Assembly: GCF_004137255.1 (NCBI RefSeq)
Contig: NZ_SDWT01000001.1
Span: 2,356,001 to 2,420,000, forward strand
Direction: 5' to 3'
Length of the DNA: 64,000 bases
Origin: Nocardioides oleivorans
GTDB lineage: Bacteria; Actinomycetota; Actinomycetes; Propionibacteriales; Nocardioidaceae
Positions 17,787 to 26,761 of the stretch are shown here, in pieces. Within the stretch, counting starts at the first letter, position 1, and each line of letters starts with the position of its first letter. The notes beneath the pieces were generated by a model, which was given only the letters and a program-made list of their open reading frames with translations, did no database searches and had not been told where the DNA came from. The position numbers and the translations under genes were made by a program.

Positions 17787-18470
17787 ATGTCTGCCCCCGA
17801 GAAGATCGTCGCCGAGTCCCGCACCGAGTTCGGCAAGGGCGCGGCCCGCCGGATCCGCCGCGACAACAAGATCCCCGCCGTCGTCTACGGCCACGGCAAC
17901 GAGCCGGTCCACGTGATCCTGCCCGGCCACCAGACGATGATGGCCCTCAAGCACGGCGGCGCCAACGCGCTCCTCGCGCTCGACATCGAGGGCTCCGAGC
18001 AGCTCGCGCTGACCAAGGACATCCAGGTCGACCCGATCCGCCGCGTCATCGAGCACCTCGACTTCGTCGCCGTCGTCCGCGGCGAGAAGGTCACCGTCGA
18101 CGTCCCGATCCACGTCACCGGCGACGCCGCCCCCGACACCCTGGTCGTCACCGAGAACACCGTGGTCTCCGTCGAGGCCGAGGCCACCCACATCCCCGAG
18201 TTCTTCGAGGTCTCCGTCGAGGGCGCTGCCATCGGCACCCAGATCCTCGCCAAGGACCTCGACCTCCCGTCGGGCACCACGCTGCTCGCCGACGAGGAGC
18301 TGCTCATCGTCAACGTGACCGAGCAGATCTCCGCCGAGGCCCTCGAGGCCGAGCTGGAGGAGGCCGAGGCCGAGGCCGGCATCGAGCACGACCCGTCCGA
18401 CGACGAGATCGCCGAGGCCCAGGAAGAAGCCATCGCCGAGGACGCTGCCGAGGGCACCGACTCCGAGTGA
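17787..18470 (+). CDS. rplY: 50S ribosomal protein L25, general stress (Ctc) form
   Basis: A 227-residue L25 of the long CTC/TL5 type. Residues 1-95 are the 5S-rRNA-binding domain (SRTEFGKGAARRIRRDNKIPAVVYG), residues 96-185 form the beta C-domain, and the last 40 residues are an acidic tail rich in Glu and Ala. ATG 17787 is chosen over ATG 17775 because GGAG is six bases upstream. The 260 bases between it and pepN contain no gene and should hold divergent promoters. pth follows after a complex hairpin region. Confidence 0.95.
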   Translation: MSAPEKIVAESRTEFGKGAARRIRRDNKIPAVVYGHGNEPVHVILPGHQTMMALKHGGANALLALDIEGSEQLALTKDIQVDPIRRVIEHLDFVAVVRGEKVTVDVPIHVTGDAAPDTLVVTENTVVSVEAEATHIPEFFEVSVEGAAIGTQILAKDLDLPSGTTLLADEELLIVNVTEQISAEALEAELEEAEAEAGIEHDPSDDEIAEAQEEAIAEDAAEGTDSE

Positions 18471-18476
18471 TCCACC

Positions 18477-18511
18477 GGCATCCCGTGGTGGCCTGTCCAC
18501 CACGGGATGCC
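18477..18511. terminator. Perfect 15-bp hairpin after rplY
   Basis: Arms 18477-18491 and 18497-18511 (GGCATCCCGTGGTGG) pair around a five-base loop, starting seven bases after the rplY stop. Its left arm sequence occurs a third time at 18565-18578. Confidence 0.7.
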
Positions 18512-18516
18512 GCTAG

Positions 18517-18558
18517 ATGGGCACTTCCCCCGGTCAGCCGACCGAGGGAAGTGCCCAT
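18517..18558. terminator. Second hairpin in the rplY-pth gap
   Basis: Arms 18517-18529 and 18546-18558 (ATGGGCACTTCCC) are perfectly complementary, with a further GGT/ACC pairing inside. Together with the first hairpin and the extra copy of its arm, it may form alternative structures in the pth leader. Confidence 0.6.
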
Positions 18559-18564
18559 TCGTCT

Positions 18565-18578
18565 GCATCCCGTGGTGG
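18565..18578. repeat. Third copy of the rplY-pth hairpin arm
   Basis: GCATCCCGTGGTGG repeats the left arm of the 18477 hairpin and could pair with 18497-18510 instead, which is a layout seen in attenuators. It lies 48 bases before the pth start. Confidence 0.65.
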
Positions 18579-18626
18579 ACAGGCGGTACGACGACGTGGC
18601 GCCGGCGCCGATGGAAGGATGAGGAC

Positions 18627-19226
18627 GTGAGCGAGCAGGTCAGCGAGACGAGCGACGTGTGGCTGGTCGTCGGCCTCGGCAACCCCGGTCCGTCCTACGC
18701 CGGCCACCGCCACAACATCGGCTACCTGGTCACCGACGAGCTGGCCTCGCGGATGGGCTCGCCCTTCCGGTCGCACAAGTCGGGCCGCGCCGACGTCGTC
18801 GAGGGCCGGCTCTCCATCGGTGGACCGCGGGTCGTGCTCGCCCGAGGCCGGGGCTACATGAACGAGTCCGGCGGCCCGGTGAAGGCCCTCGCCACCTTCT
18901 ACAAGGTCGCGCCCGACCACGTCATCGCGATCCACGACGAGCTCGACATCGCCTTCGGCACGCTGCGGGTCAAGCTCGGCGGCGGCGACAACGGCCACAA
19001 CGGCCTCAAGTCGATGCGCTCCTCGCTCGGCACCGGCGACTTCCACCGGGTCCGCGCCGGCATCGGCCGACCGCCCGGTCGCCAGGACGTCGCCGACTTC
19101 GTGCTGTCCAACTACTCCACCGTCGAGCGCAAGGAGCTGCCGTTCCAGGTCGCCGACGCCGCCGACGCGATCGAGTCGCTGATCACCGACGGCCTCGAGA
19201 AGACCCAGCAGCGCTTCAACTCCTGA
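18627..19226 (+). CDS. pth: Peptidyl-tRNA hydrolase
   Basis: A 199-residue esterase that frees tRNA from stalled peptidyl-tRNA. The signature residues are present: N in [11 protein letters not shown], the catalytic His in RHNIGYLV, the Asp in [15 protein letters not shown], and the Asn in [12 protein letters not shown] 18627 is chosen; GGATGAGG lies just upstream and the resulting start [10 protein letters not shown] runs straight into the first strand. It follows rplY as in other actinobacteria, and the polysaccharide locus begins right after it. Confidence 0.96.
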   Translation: MSEQVSETSDVWLVVGLGNPGPSYAGHRHNIGYLVTDELASRMGSPFRSHKSGRADVVEGRLSIGGPRVVLARGRGYMNESGGPVKALATFYKVAPDHVIAIHDELDIAFGTLRVKLGGGDNGHNGLKSMRSSLGTGDFHRVRAGIGRPPGRQDVADFVLSNYSTVERKELPFQVADAADAIESLITDGLEKTQQRFNS

Positions 19227-19324
19227 CCCTGCGCACCGGTGTCCCTCATCTGGGGCATGAGCCGGAGGCCGTCGCCCCCTAGCGTCGAGAGGTCGGCGAG
19301 GTGCCGGCGAGGGGGAAGGACACG

Positions 19325-20131
19325 ATGGCGACGAGCAGCGCGAGCCCGCGCGGTACGACCGGTCCGGGGACCATCAGGATCCCCGCGCCCCGGCGCGCCT
19401 CGGACCCGCCGCTCGCGCCCGAGCCGCCGACCCGGCGCAGACGGAGCGTCGTACGCCGACTGGCGTGGGTCGTGGCCGTCCTGGTGCTCGTCGTCGCGCT
19501 CGCGGGGATCCTCGCCAACGCCGTCGTCGTGGGCCGCCTCGAGCGGATCGACGGCGCCTTCGCCGGACTGACCGACCGACCGCCGGAGGCCGCGGGCCGG
19601 ACCTTCCTCATGGTCGGCACGCGCCCCGGCGCCGCGGGTCCCGACGTGCCATGGCTCGACGGCGACCAGTCGGTCGAGGCCGTGATGCTCGTCGAGGTCG
19701 CGGCCGACGGCCTGTCCGCGCGGGTCGACACGCTGCCCGCGAGCAGCGGCGTGCGGGCGACGGCGGCCGACGAGCGGCCCAGCGCCACCGTGGCGGCAGT
19801 GGAGGCCTGGTCGGGCCGGCGGGTCGACCACCTGATCGCCGTCGACTGGGACACCTTCGCCCGCCTGGCCGCGACCAACGGCGCCGACCCGGCGTACGTC
19901 TACGGCTCCGGGCCGGAGGTGCAGCACGAGTACCTCCAGCAGGCCATGGAGGCCACGCTCCACCAGGAGCTGCGCAAGCGACCCCTCGACCTCTACCGCG
20001 CCCTGAGCACCACCGTCGACGGCACGGCCGTCGACGACGGCTGGTCCGTCCTGGAGATGGACCTGCTCGTCCTCGGGCTGCGCAACCTGCGCTCGCTGGA
20101 CATCACCTACGCCATGGCCCAGCCCGGCTGA
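19325..20131 (+). CDS. Membrane-anchored protein, distantly LytR-CpsA-Psr-like
   Basis: A 268-residue protein with a basic, proline-rich cytoplasmic N-terminus, one membrane helix at about residues 43-63 (LAWVVAVLVLVVALAGIL) and an outer domain of about 200 residues. FLMVGTRPG, VEAVMLVEV and HLIAVDWDTFARLAATNG fall where LCP enzymes have their first strands and substrate site. The usual arginines and aspartates of LCP enzymes (SDSR, RSDT, IPRD) are absent, so ligation of glycans to the wall is doubtful. AAGGA upstream supports ATG 19325. Family assignment is weak. Confidence 0.6.
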   Translation: MATSSASPRGTTGPGTIRIPAPRRASDPPLAPEPPTRRRRSVVRRLAWVVAVLVLVVALAGILANAVVVGRLERIDGAFAGLTDRPPEAAGRTFLMVGTRPGAAGPDVPWLDGDQSVEAVMLVEVAADGLSARVDTLPASSGVRATAADERPSATVAAVEAWSGRRVDHLIAVDWDTFARLAATNGADPAYVYGSGPEVQHEYLQQAMEATLHQELRKRPLDLYRALSTTVDGTAVDDGWSVLEMDLLVLGLRNLRSLDITYAMAQPG

Positions 20132-20154
20132 CGACTCCAGGTCGGCACCGCACT

Positions 20155-20166
20155 CCCCAATTTCGG
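20155..20166 (+). promoter_or_regulatory. Candidate shared operator, site E
   Basis: CCCCAATTTCGG lies 101 bases before the GT2 start. The complement, CCGAAATTGGGG, fits the semi-palindrome seen upstream of other units in this locus. Confidence 0.4.
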
Positions 20167-20266
20167 CGAAAGCACCCGACGAGCCCCCACTCGGGGCCCC
20201 GCGGTCCACAGGATCTGACTGTGCGCGGGACGTGGGGTCCGGCGCACGCGACTTGGGGGAGTTGAG

Positions 20267-21109
20267 ATGGCAGTTGCCAGCGTCATCATCCCGGCGCACA
20301 ACGAGGCAGCCTCGATCGGCCGCAACCTCCGTGCGCTGCGGGAGGGCACGACCGCTGACGACCTCGACGTCGTCGTGGTCTGCAACGGCTGCACCGACAG
20401 CACCGCCGACGTCGCCCGCAGCGCCGACCCGTTCGCGCGGGTCATCGAGATCCAGCAGCCGTCCAAGGCCGAGGCCGTCCGGGTCGGCAACGCCGCCACC
20501 GACGTCTTCCCGCGGATCCACCTCGACGCCGACATCCAGCTGAGCGGCGCCGACGCGCTCCAGCTGCTCGAGCCGATCACCCGCGAGCAGGTCCTGGCGA
20601 CCGCGCCGCGGCGCGACGTGCCGAAGGCCGGCTGCTCACCGCTGGTGCGCTGGTACTACGACGTCTGGGAGGCGCTCCCGCAGGTCGAGGCCGGGCTCTT
20701 CGGACGCGGCGTCGTCGTCCTCTCCGAGCAGGGCCAGGCCCGCGTCACCGCGCTGCCGCGGATGATGAGCGACGACCTCGGCATGTCCGACTCCTTCAGC
20801 GGCGACGAGCGCCGCATCGTCCCCGGCGCGGTCGCGGTCGTGCACCCGCCGCGCACCGTGCGCGACCTGGTCCGCCGCCGGATCCGCATCGTGACGGGCA
20901 ACGCGCAGGCCGCGCAGCTCGGCGTACGCCGTCCCGCCTCCCGCACCGGCGCCCGCTCCCTGCTCGGCCTGGCGGTCAGCCGCCCCGGCCTGGCACTCCG
21001 ACTCCCGGTGTTCGTGGCCATCCACGTCGCCTCCCAGCTCGGCGCCCGCAAGGCGCTGAGGGCTGGGGACTTCACCACGTGGCAACGAGACGAAAGCTCA
21101 CGCTCATGA
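20267..21109 (+). CDS. GT2-family glycosyltransferase
   Basis: A 280-residue GT-A enzyme. The start VASVIIPAHNEAASIGRNL is the nucleotide-binding strand of GT2; VVVCNGCTDSTADVA and the DxD-like HLDADI near 84 follow. The last 60 residues include a hydrophobic membrane-associated stretch. The GGGGGA before ATG 20267 is a good ribosome site. It opens a plus-strand operon that runs to 27768 through four-base overlaps, and likely adds a sugar to the lipid-linked repeat. Confidence 0.85.
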   Translation: MAVASVIIPAHNEAASIGRNLRALREGTTADDLDVVVVCNGCTDSTADVARSADPFARVIEIQQPSKAEAVRVGNAATDVFPRIHLDADIQLSGADALQLLEPITREQVLATAPRRDVPKAGCSPLVRWYYDVWEALPQVEAGLFGRGVVVLSEQGQARVTALPRMMSDDLGMSDSFSGDERRIVPGAVAVVHPPRTVRDLVRRRIRIVTGNAQAAQLGVRRPASRTGARSLLGLAVSRPGLALRLPVFVAIHVASQLGARKALRAGDFTTWQRDESSRS

Positions 21110-21732
21110 CCCTGTCCAGCGCGAGGCCCCACTCGGGCGCCCGCACCATCGTCGCGCCGACGGCGACCGTCGAGGACGGCGCTCGCGTCGGCCCCGGCGC
21201 CCAGGTCTGGGACCAGGCCGTCGTCCGGTCCGGCGCCCAGGTCGGCGCCGACACGATCCTGGGTCGCGGGGTCTACATCGGCCCCGGTGCCCGCCTCGGC
21301 GAGCGCTGCAAGGTGCAGAACCAGGCCCTCGTCTACGAGCCCGCGGTGCTCGGCAACGGCGTCTTCATCGGTCCCGCCGTGGTGCTGACCAATGACACCT
21401 ACCCCCGCGCCGTGACGCCGGACGGGCGCCGCAAGGGCGCCGAGGACTGGGAGGCGGTCGGCGTGACGATCGAGGAGGGCGCTGCTGTCGGCGCCCGCGC
21501 CGTGTGCGTCGCACCGGTGCGCATCGGCCGCTGGGCGAGCGTCGGTGCCGGGTCGGTGGTGACCCGTGACGTGCCCGACCACGCCCTCGTGGTGGGCACC
21601 CCCGCACGACAGGTCGGGTGGGTCGGACGCAGCGGAGTGCCGCTGGTGTCCGACAACCGCGACCGGTGGATCTGCCCGGTCTCGGGCGAGGTCTACGTGG
21701 AGATCGACGGACGACTGGAGGAAGCACGATGA
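21106..21732 (+). CDS. Hexapeptide-repeat N-acetyltransferase (WlbB/WbpD-like)
   Basis: A 208-residue left-handed beta-helix protein with many hexapeptide turns (VEDGARVGPGAQVW, GADTILGRGVYIGPGARLGE). The layout QNQALVYEPAVLGNGVFIGPAVVLTND matches the WlbB/WbpD family, which acetylates the 3-amino group of UDP-2-acetamido-3-amino sugars, and the DRWICPVSGEVY tail is typical too. ATG 21106 overlaps the preceding stop (ATGA); a longer GTG start at 21079 would overlap the GT2 gene by 31 bases. The dehydrogenase and aminotransferase needed for this pathway follow. Confidence 0.8.
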   Translation: MTLSSARPHSGARTIVAPTATVEDGARVGPGAQVWDQAVVRSGAQVGADTILGRGVYIGPGARLGERCKVQNQALVYEPAVLGNGVFIGPAVVLTNDTYPRAVTPDGRRKGAEDWEAVGVTIEEGAAVGARAVCVAPVRIGRWASVGAGSVVTRDVPDHALVVGTPARQVGWVGRSGVPLVSDNRDRWICPVSGEVYVEIDGRLEEAR

Positions 21733-22844
21733 GCACCACCCCGCACCAGCCCATGGGGATCGCCGTGATCGGCGCCGGCTACTGGGGACCCAACCTGGTC
21801 CGCAACTTCGCTGGCTCGCCCGACTGGGACCTCAAGCTGGTCTGCGACCTCGACCTGGACCGGGCCCGCAAGGTCGCCGGCCCGCACGTCGGGGTCACCG
21901 ACAGCCTCGAGCGGGTCCTCGACGACCCGGAGATCCAGGCCGTCGCGATCGCCACCCCGGCGCGCACGCACCACGGTCTCGCGCTGCAGGCCCTCCGCGC
22001 CGGCAAGCACGTGGTCGTCGAGAAGCCGCTGGCCGACAGCGTCGCCCGCGGCCGCGAGATGGTCGACCTGGCCGAGGCGCAGGGCCTGGTCCTGATGACC
22101 GACCACACGTTCTGCTACACGCCCGTCGTGCAGAAGATGCGCGACCTCGTGCAGAGCGGCGAGCTCGGCCAGATCCACTTCATCGACTCGGTGCGGATCA
22201 ACCTCGGCCTCGTGCAGCCCGACATCGACGTGCTGTGGGACCTCGCGCCCCACGACCTCGCGATCCTCGACCACGTCCTGCCGGGCGGGCTGCCGAGCAC
22301 CGGCATCGGCGCGACGGGTGCCGACCCGATCGGCGCGGGTCGCGCGTGCGTGGGCCACCTGACGCTCCCGCTGCCCGACGACGGCCTCGCGCACGTCCAC
22401 GTCAACTGGCTCAGCCCGACCAAGATCCGCCAGATGGTGATCGGCGGGTCGCGTCGCACCCTGCTGTGGGACGACCTCAACCCGCAGCAGCGGCTGAGCG
22501 TCTTCGACCGCGGCGTCGACCTGGCCCGTACGTCGGTGGGCGGGGAGGACCCGACCGCCTCGCGCGTCTCCTACCGGCTCGGCGACACCTGGTCGCCGGC
22601 GCTGCCCGAGCGTGAGGCGCTCGGCGCGATGGTGACCGAGTTCGCCGCCGCGATCCGCGAGGGACGCCCGGCACTGACCGACGGTCGCGCCGGACTCCGG
22701 GTCCTCGAGGTGCTCGAGCAGGCCTCGCACCGGCTCGCCGAGCAGGCCGGGACGACGTACGCCGACGGGGTGATGGTGCCCGCCGGACCACCGCCGGTGC
22801 CGCAGCAGGCCGCCGCCTCGTCGGTCCTGGAGGGAGTCCGATGA
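21729..22844 (+). CDS. Gfo/Idh/MocA oxidoreductase (WlbA/WbpB-like)
   Basis: A 371-residue NAD(P)-dependent oxidoreductase. The Rossmann motif is VIGAGYWGPNLVRNF near residue 13; HVVVEKPLADSVARG near 100 contains the family's EKP motif. WlbA/WbpB oxidise the 3-hydroxyl of UDP-GlcNAcA before transamination. The C-terminal 30 residues are proline- and alanine-rich. ATGA overlaps join it to its neighbours. The UDP-GlcNAc 6-dehydrogenase that would supply UDP-GlcNAcA is not in the window, so the real substrate is uncertain. Confidence 0.85.
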   Translation: MSTTPHQPMGIAVIGAGYWGPNLVRNFAGSPDWDLKLVCDLDLDRARKVAGPHVGVTDSLERVLDDPEIQAVAIATPARTHHGLALQALRAGKHVVVEKPLADSVARGREMVDLAEAQGLVLMTDHTFCYTPVVQKMRDLVQSGELGQIHFIDSVRINLGLVQPDIDVLWDLAPHDLAILDHVLPGGLPSTGIGATGADPIGAGRACVGHLTLPLPDDGLAHVHVNWLSPTKIRQMVIGGSRRTLLWDDLNPQQRLSVFDRGVDLARTSVGGEDPTASRVSYRLGDTWSPALPEREALGAMVTEFAAAIREGRPALTDGRAGLRVLEVLEQASHRLAEQAGTTYADGVMVPAGPPPVPQQAAASSVLEGVR

Positions 22845-23845
22845 CCGCGCTCCAGGGGGCGACCGCCCTCGTCACGGGAGGCGCCGGGACCATCGGCTCC
22901 ACGCTCGTCGACCAGCTCTTCGACGCCGGCGCCGCCGAGGTCCGGGTGCTCGACAACCTGGTCCGCGGCCGTGAGGCCAACCTCGCGCAGTCCATCGACC
23001 GCAGCGGCTTCTCGCTCGTGCGCGGCGACATCCGCGACCGCGACCTGGTCCACGACCTGACGAAGGGGTGCGACCTGGTCTTCCACCAGGCCGCCATCCG
23101 GATCACCCAATGCGCGGAGGAGCCGCGGCTCGCGCTCGAGGTGCTCGTCGACGGCTCGTTCAACGTGATCGAGGCCGCCGCCGCGACGCCCGGTGTCGAC
23201 AAGATCGTCGCCGCCTCGTCGGCCTCCGTCTACGGCCTGGCCGAGGAGTTCCCGACGCCCGAGGTGCAGCACCCCTACGCCAACGACACGTTCTACGGGG
23301 CCGCCAAGACCTTCAACGAGGGCATGCTCAAGAGCTTCCGGGCGATGCAGGGGCTCGACTACGTCGCGCTGCGCTACTTCAACGTCTACGGCCCGCGGAT
23401 GGACGTCCACGGCCTCTACACCGAGGTGCTGGTGCGCTGGATGGAGCGCATCGACGACGGCCTGCCGCCGCTGATCTTCGGCGACGGTCGACAGACGATG
23501 GACTTCGTCTTCACCACCGACATCGCCCAGGCCAACGTGCTCGCGGCGTCGTCGTCGGTCGTCGAGGGGGTCTACAACATCGCTCGCGGCGAGGAGACCA
23601 GTCTCCTCGGTCTGGCCGAGACGCTGCTGAAGGTCATGGGCTCGGACCTGCCGGTCGAGCACGGGCCCGAGCGCGGGGTGAACGGCGTAGTCCGCCGCCT
23701 GGCCGACACGTGCGCGGCCGAGCGTGACCTCGGTTTCGTCGCCGCGACGGGTCTCGAGGACGGCCTCCGCGACCTCGTCGAGTGGTGGCGCCCGCAGCGC
23801 GAGGAGATCGCCGCCGGTCGCACCCCGCAGGCGGTGGCGTCATGA
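22841..23845 (+). CDS. NAD-dependent sugar-nucleotide epimerase/dehydratase
   Basis: A 334-residue extended SDR. The nucleotide motif is VTGGAGTIGSTLVDQL near residue 11, and the catalytic set is SSASVYG with YGAAKTFNE near 147. The loop RYFNVYGPRMD is shared by UDP-hexose 4-epimerases and their kin. It likely epimerises or dehydrates a UDP-sugar for the repeat unit. It overlaps its neighbours by four bases. Confidence 0.87.
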   Translation: MTALQGATALVTGGAGTIGSTLVDQLFDAGAAEVRVLDNLVRGREANLAQSIDRSGFSLVRGDIRDRDLVHDLTKGCDLVFHQAAIRITQCAEEPRLALEVLVDGSFNVIEAAAATPGVDKIVAASSASVYGLAEEFPTPEVQHPYANDTFYGAAKTFNEGMLKSFRAMQGLDYVALRYFNVYGPRMDVHGLYTEVLVRWMERIDDGLPPLIFGDGRQTMDFVFTTDIAQANVLAASSSVVEGVYNIARGEETSLLGLAETLLKVMGSDLPVEHGPERGVNGVVRRLADTCAAERDLGFVAATGLEDGLRDLVEWWRPQREEIAAGRTPQAVAS

Positions 23846-24993
23846 GCCTCGACCAGCAGCTCACCCGCATCAACGTGATGCAGCCGTGGCTCGGCGAGGA
23901 GGAGGTCGCCGCGGTCTCAGAGGTGCTCCGCTCCGGCTGGGTCGCCCAGGGTCCGCGGGTCGCCGCCTTCGAGGAGGCCTTCGCCGCCTCCCAGCAGGCG
24001 GCCCACGCGATCGCGGTGAGCAACTGCACCACGGCCCTCCACCTCGCGCTCGTCGTCACGGGCATCGGCCCCGGCGACGAGGTCGTGGTCCCGTCGTTCT
24101 CGTTCGTCGCGACCGCCAACGCCCCGACCTACGTCGGCGCCACGCCCGTCTTCGCCGACGTCGACGAGACGACCGGCAACCTCACCCCCGCCACGATCGC
24201 CACGGTGGTCACCCCGCGGACGCGCGCGGTGATCGCTGTGGACCAGGGCGGCGTCCCGCTCGACCTCCGCGCCATCCGCGCCTGGTGCGACCCGCGCGGC
24301 ATCGTCGTGATCGAGGACGCCGCCTGCGCCGCGGGCTCGACCTCGCACGGGCGCCCGGTCGGTGCCGAGGCCGAGATCGCCGCCTGGTCCTTCCACCCGC
24401 GCAAGCTCCTCACCACCGGTGAGGGCGGCATGCTCACCACCTCCCGTCCTGAGTGGGCGGCCCGCGCGAAGCAGCTGCGCGAGCACGCGATGAGCGTCTC
24501 GGCCGCCGATCGGCACGCGTCGGTCCTCGCGCCGCCGGAGTCCTACGCCGAGGTCGGCTTCAACTACCGGATGACCGACCTGCAGGCCGCCGTCGGCATC
24601 GTCCAGCTCGGCCGGCTCCCGGAGATGGTCGCCCGTCGCCGCGCGCTCGCAGCGACGTACGCCGACGCGGTGGCCGAGCTGCCCGGGCTGCGGATGGTCG
24701 GCGACCCCGCCTGGGGCACCACCAACTTCCAGTCGTGCTGGCTCGAGGTGCTCCCCGAGCACCCGCTCGACCGCGAGGAGCTGATGATGCACCTCGCCGA
24801 CGCCGGGATCTCCGCGCGTCGCGGGATCATGGCGGCCCACCGCCAGCCCGCTCACCGCGACCGGTCGCACGTCCCGCTGCCGGTCACCGAGCGGCTCAAC
24901 GACCAGACGCTGATCCTGCCGCTCTTCCACCAGATGACCGACGCCGAGCAGGCCCGGGTCTGCGACGCCCTCGCGACGGCGTGGCGACCGTGA
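23842..24993 (+). CDS. DegT/DnrJ/EryC1/StrS aminotransferase (first copy)
   Basis: A 383-residue PLP aminotransferase for keto-sugar nucleotides. The PLP lysine is K188 in SFHPRKLLTTGEGG, preceded by the IEDAACAAGSTS PLP-contact stretch. The N-terminus RINVMQPWLGEEEV and the SNCTTALHLAL motif are typical. It overlaps both neighbours by a few bases. The two copies in the operon, this one and 25631, differ in sequence, so two different amino sugars, or two positions, may be made. Confidence 0.9.
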   Translation: MSLDQQLTRINVMQPWLGEEEVAAVSEVLRSGWVAQGPRVAAFEEAFAASQQAAHAIAVSNCTTALHLALVVTGIGPGDEVVVPSFSFVATANAPTYVGATPVFADVDETTGNLTPATIATVVTPRTRAVIAVDQGGVPLDLRAIRAWCDPRGIVVIEDAACAAGSTSHGRPVGAEAEIAAWSFHPRKLLTTGEGGMLTTSRPEWAARAKQLREHAMSVSAADRHASVLAPPESYAEVGFNYRMTDLQAAVGIVQLGRLPEMVARRRALAATYADAVAELPGLRMVGDPAWGTTNFQSCWLEVLPEHPLDREELMMHLADAGISARRGIMAAHRQPAHRDRSHVPLPVTERLNDQTLILPLFHQMTDAEQARVCDALATAWRP

Positions 24994-25634
24994 GCGGCCT
25001 GCTGATGGTCGGCGCCAGCGGACTGGCGCGCGAGGCCACCGCCGTCGCGGTGCTGCTGCACCAGGACGGCCCGCTCGACATCGTCGACGACAACCCGGCG
25101 GTCTGGGGCACCCTGCACGGGCTCACCCCGGTCATCGGCTCGGTCGACCTGGTCACCCAGCTCGTGGACCACGGCGTGCTGCTCACCCTCGGCAAGGGCC
25201 GGCACCGCAGGCGGGTCGCCGTGCGCCTCGGCATGCTCGGCATGGACGCCTCGCGCTACCGCTCGATGATCCACCCGCGCGTGGTGCTGCCGGGCAGCTG
25301 CCACATCGGAGTGGGCTCGATCGCCCTCGACGGGGTGGTGCTCACCGCCGACGTCGAGGTCGGTGACCACGTCGTGCTGATGCCGCAGGTGACGCTCACG
25401 CACGGCTGCACCGTCCACGACTACGCCACGATCTGCGCCGGCGCCTCCCTCGGCGGCGACGTCGAGGTCGGCGAGGCGGCCTACATCGGCATGAACGCCT
25501 CGATCCGCGAGGGCGTCCACATCGGCGCCGGCGCCACCGTCGGCATGGGTGCCGTCGTGCTCCACGACGTCCCTGCCGGCGAGACCTGGGCCGGAGTGCC
25601 CGCCCGACCCATCCGCACAGGAGTCCTCACATGA
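24990..25634 (+). CDS. NeuD/PglD-like sugar O/N-acyltransferase
   Basis: A 214-residue protein. Residues 1-70 resemble the PglD N-terminal nucleotide-sugar domain (LLMVGASGLAREATAVAV), and residues 90-214 are a left-handed beta-helix with hexapeptide repeats (MPQVTLTHGCTVHDYATICAGASLGG). It acetylates amino sugars, and it sits between two aminotransferases, so it could modify either product. GTG 24990 overlaps the upstream stop (GTGA); GTG 24981 is possible. Confidence 0.82.
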   Translation: MSGLLMVGASGLAREATAVAVLLHQDGPLDIVDDNPAVWGTLHGLTPVIGSVDLVTQLVDHGVLLTLGKGRHRRRVAVRLGMLGMDASRYRSMIHPRVVLPGSCHIGVGSIALDGVVLTADVEVGDHVVLMPQVTLTHGCTVHDYATICAGASLGGDVEVGEAAYIGMNASIREGVHIGAGATVGMGAVVLHDVPAGETWAGVPARPIRTGVLT

Positions 25635-26761
25635 GCAACGTCCCCTTCGTCGACCTCGCCTCGCAGCACGCCGAGGTCGCGGCCGAGGTCGAGGCCGGCA
25701 TCGCCGCGGTCTTCGCGACGACGTCCTTCGTCGACGGCCCGCCGGTCGCCGACTTCGAGCACGCCTACTCCGAGTTCGTCGGCGTCGAGCACACCGTCGG
25801 CGTCGGCAACGGCACCGACGCGCTCGAGCTCGCCCTGCGCGCGGCCGGGGTCGGCCCCGGGGGCGAGGTCGTCCTCCCGGCCAACACCTTCATCGCCACG
25901 GCCGAGGCCGTCTCGCGGATCGGCGCCGTCCCGGTGCTGGTCGACTGCGACGACGAGCGGCTGCTCATCGACCCCGACCTGGTCGAGGCGGCGATCACCG
26001 ACCGCACCCAGGCCGTGGTCGCGGTGCACCTGTTCGGGCAGCTCGCGCCGATGGCGCGGCTCAAGGAGGTCTGCGACGCCGCCGGCGTGCCCCTCGTCGA
26101 GGACGCCGCCCAGTCACAGGGAGCCCGCCTCGGCGGTCGCGGCTCGGGTGGCCTGGCGACGATCGGTGCGACCAGCTTCTACCCCGGCAAGAACCTCGGT
26201 GCCGCCGGCGACGCAGGGGCGGTGACCACCGACGACGCCGCGATCGCCTCGGAGGTCCGGCGGCTGCGCAACCACGGCTCGGCCGTGCGCTACGTCCACG
26301 ACGTCATCGGCATGAACTCCCGCCTCGACACGATCCAGGCGGTCTACCTCCGTGCCAAGCTCGACCGGCTGGAGAAGTGGAACGAGCTGCGCGTGCGCGC
26401 CGCCGCCCGCTACGACCAGCTGCTCGCCGACGTCCCGGGCGTACGACGTCCGCTGCTCGGCGCCGACGGCCAGCACGTGTGGCACCTCTACGTCGTCCGC
26501 GTCGCCGACCGCGACCGGGTGCTCGCCGAGCTCAACGGCGCCGGCGTCGGCGCCGGCATCCACTACCCCTACCCGGTGCACCTCACCGGCGCCTACGCCC
26601 ACCTCGGGCTGGGGCTCGGGACCGCCCCGGTGGCCGAGCGCGCGGCCGGCGAGATCCTCTCGCTGCCGATGCACCCGCACCTGACCGAGGCCATGCAGGA
26701 CCGGGTCGTCGAGGTGCTGCGCAACGTCGTCGGGACCACGGACGGAGGGACCGCGAAGTGA
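25631..26761 (+). CDS. DegT-family aminotransferase (WlbC/WbpE-like, second copy)
   Basis: A 376-residue PLP enzyme with the lysine K187 in SFYPGKNLGAAGDAG and VPFVDLASQHAEV at the start, both characteristic of the WbpE/WlbC group that makes UDP-3-amino sugars with glutamate. The VEDAAQSQGARL PLP-contact loop is present. Together with the acetyltransferase at 21106 and the dehydrogenase at 21729 it completes a Wlb-like set. ATGA links it to the NeuD-like gene. Confidence 0.9.
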   Translation: MSNVPFVDLASQHAEVAAEVEAGIAAVFATTSFVDGPPVADFEHAYSEFVGVEHTVGVGNGTDALELALRAAGVGPGGEVVLPANTFIATAEAVSRIGAVPVLVDCDDERLLIDPDLVEAAITDRTQAVVAVHLFGQLAPMARLKEVCDAAGVPLVEDAAQSQGARLGGRGSGGLATIGATSFYPGKNLGAAGDAGAVTTDDAAIASEVRRLRNHGSAVRYVHDVIGMNSRLDTIQAVYLRAKLDRLEKWNELRVRAAARYDQLLADVPGVRRPLLGADGQHVWHLYVVRVADRDRVLAELNGAGVGAGIHYPYPVHLTGAYAHLGLGLGTAPVAERAAGEILSLPMHPHLTEAMQDRVVEVLRNVVGTTDGGTAK

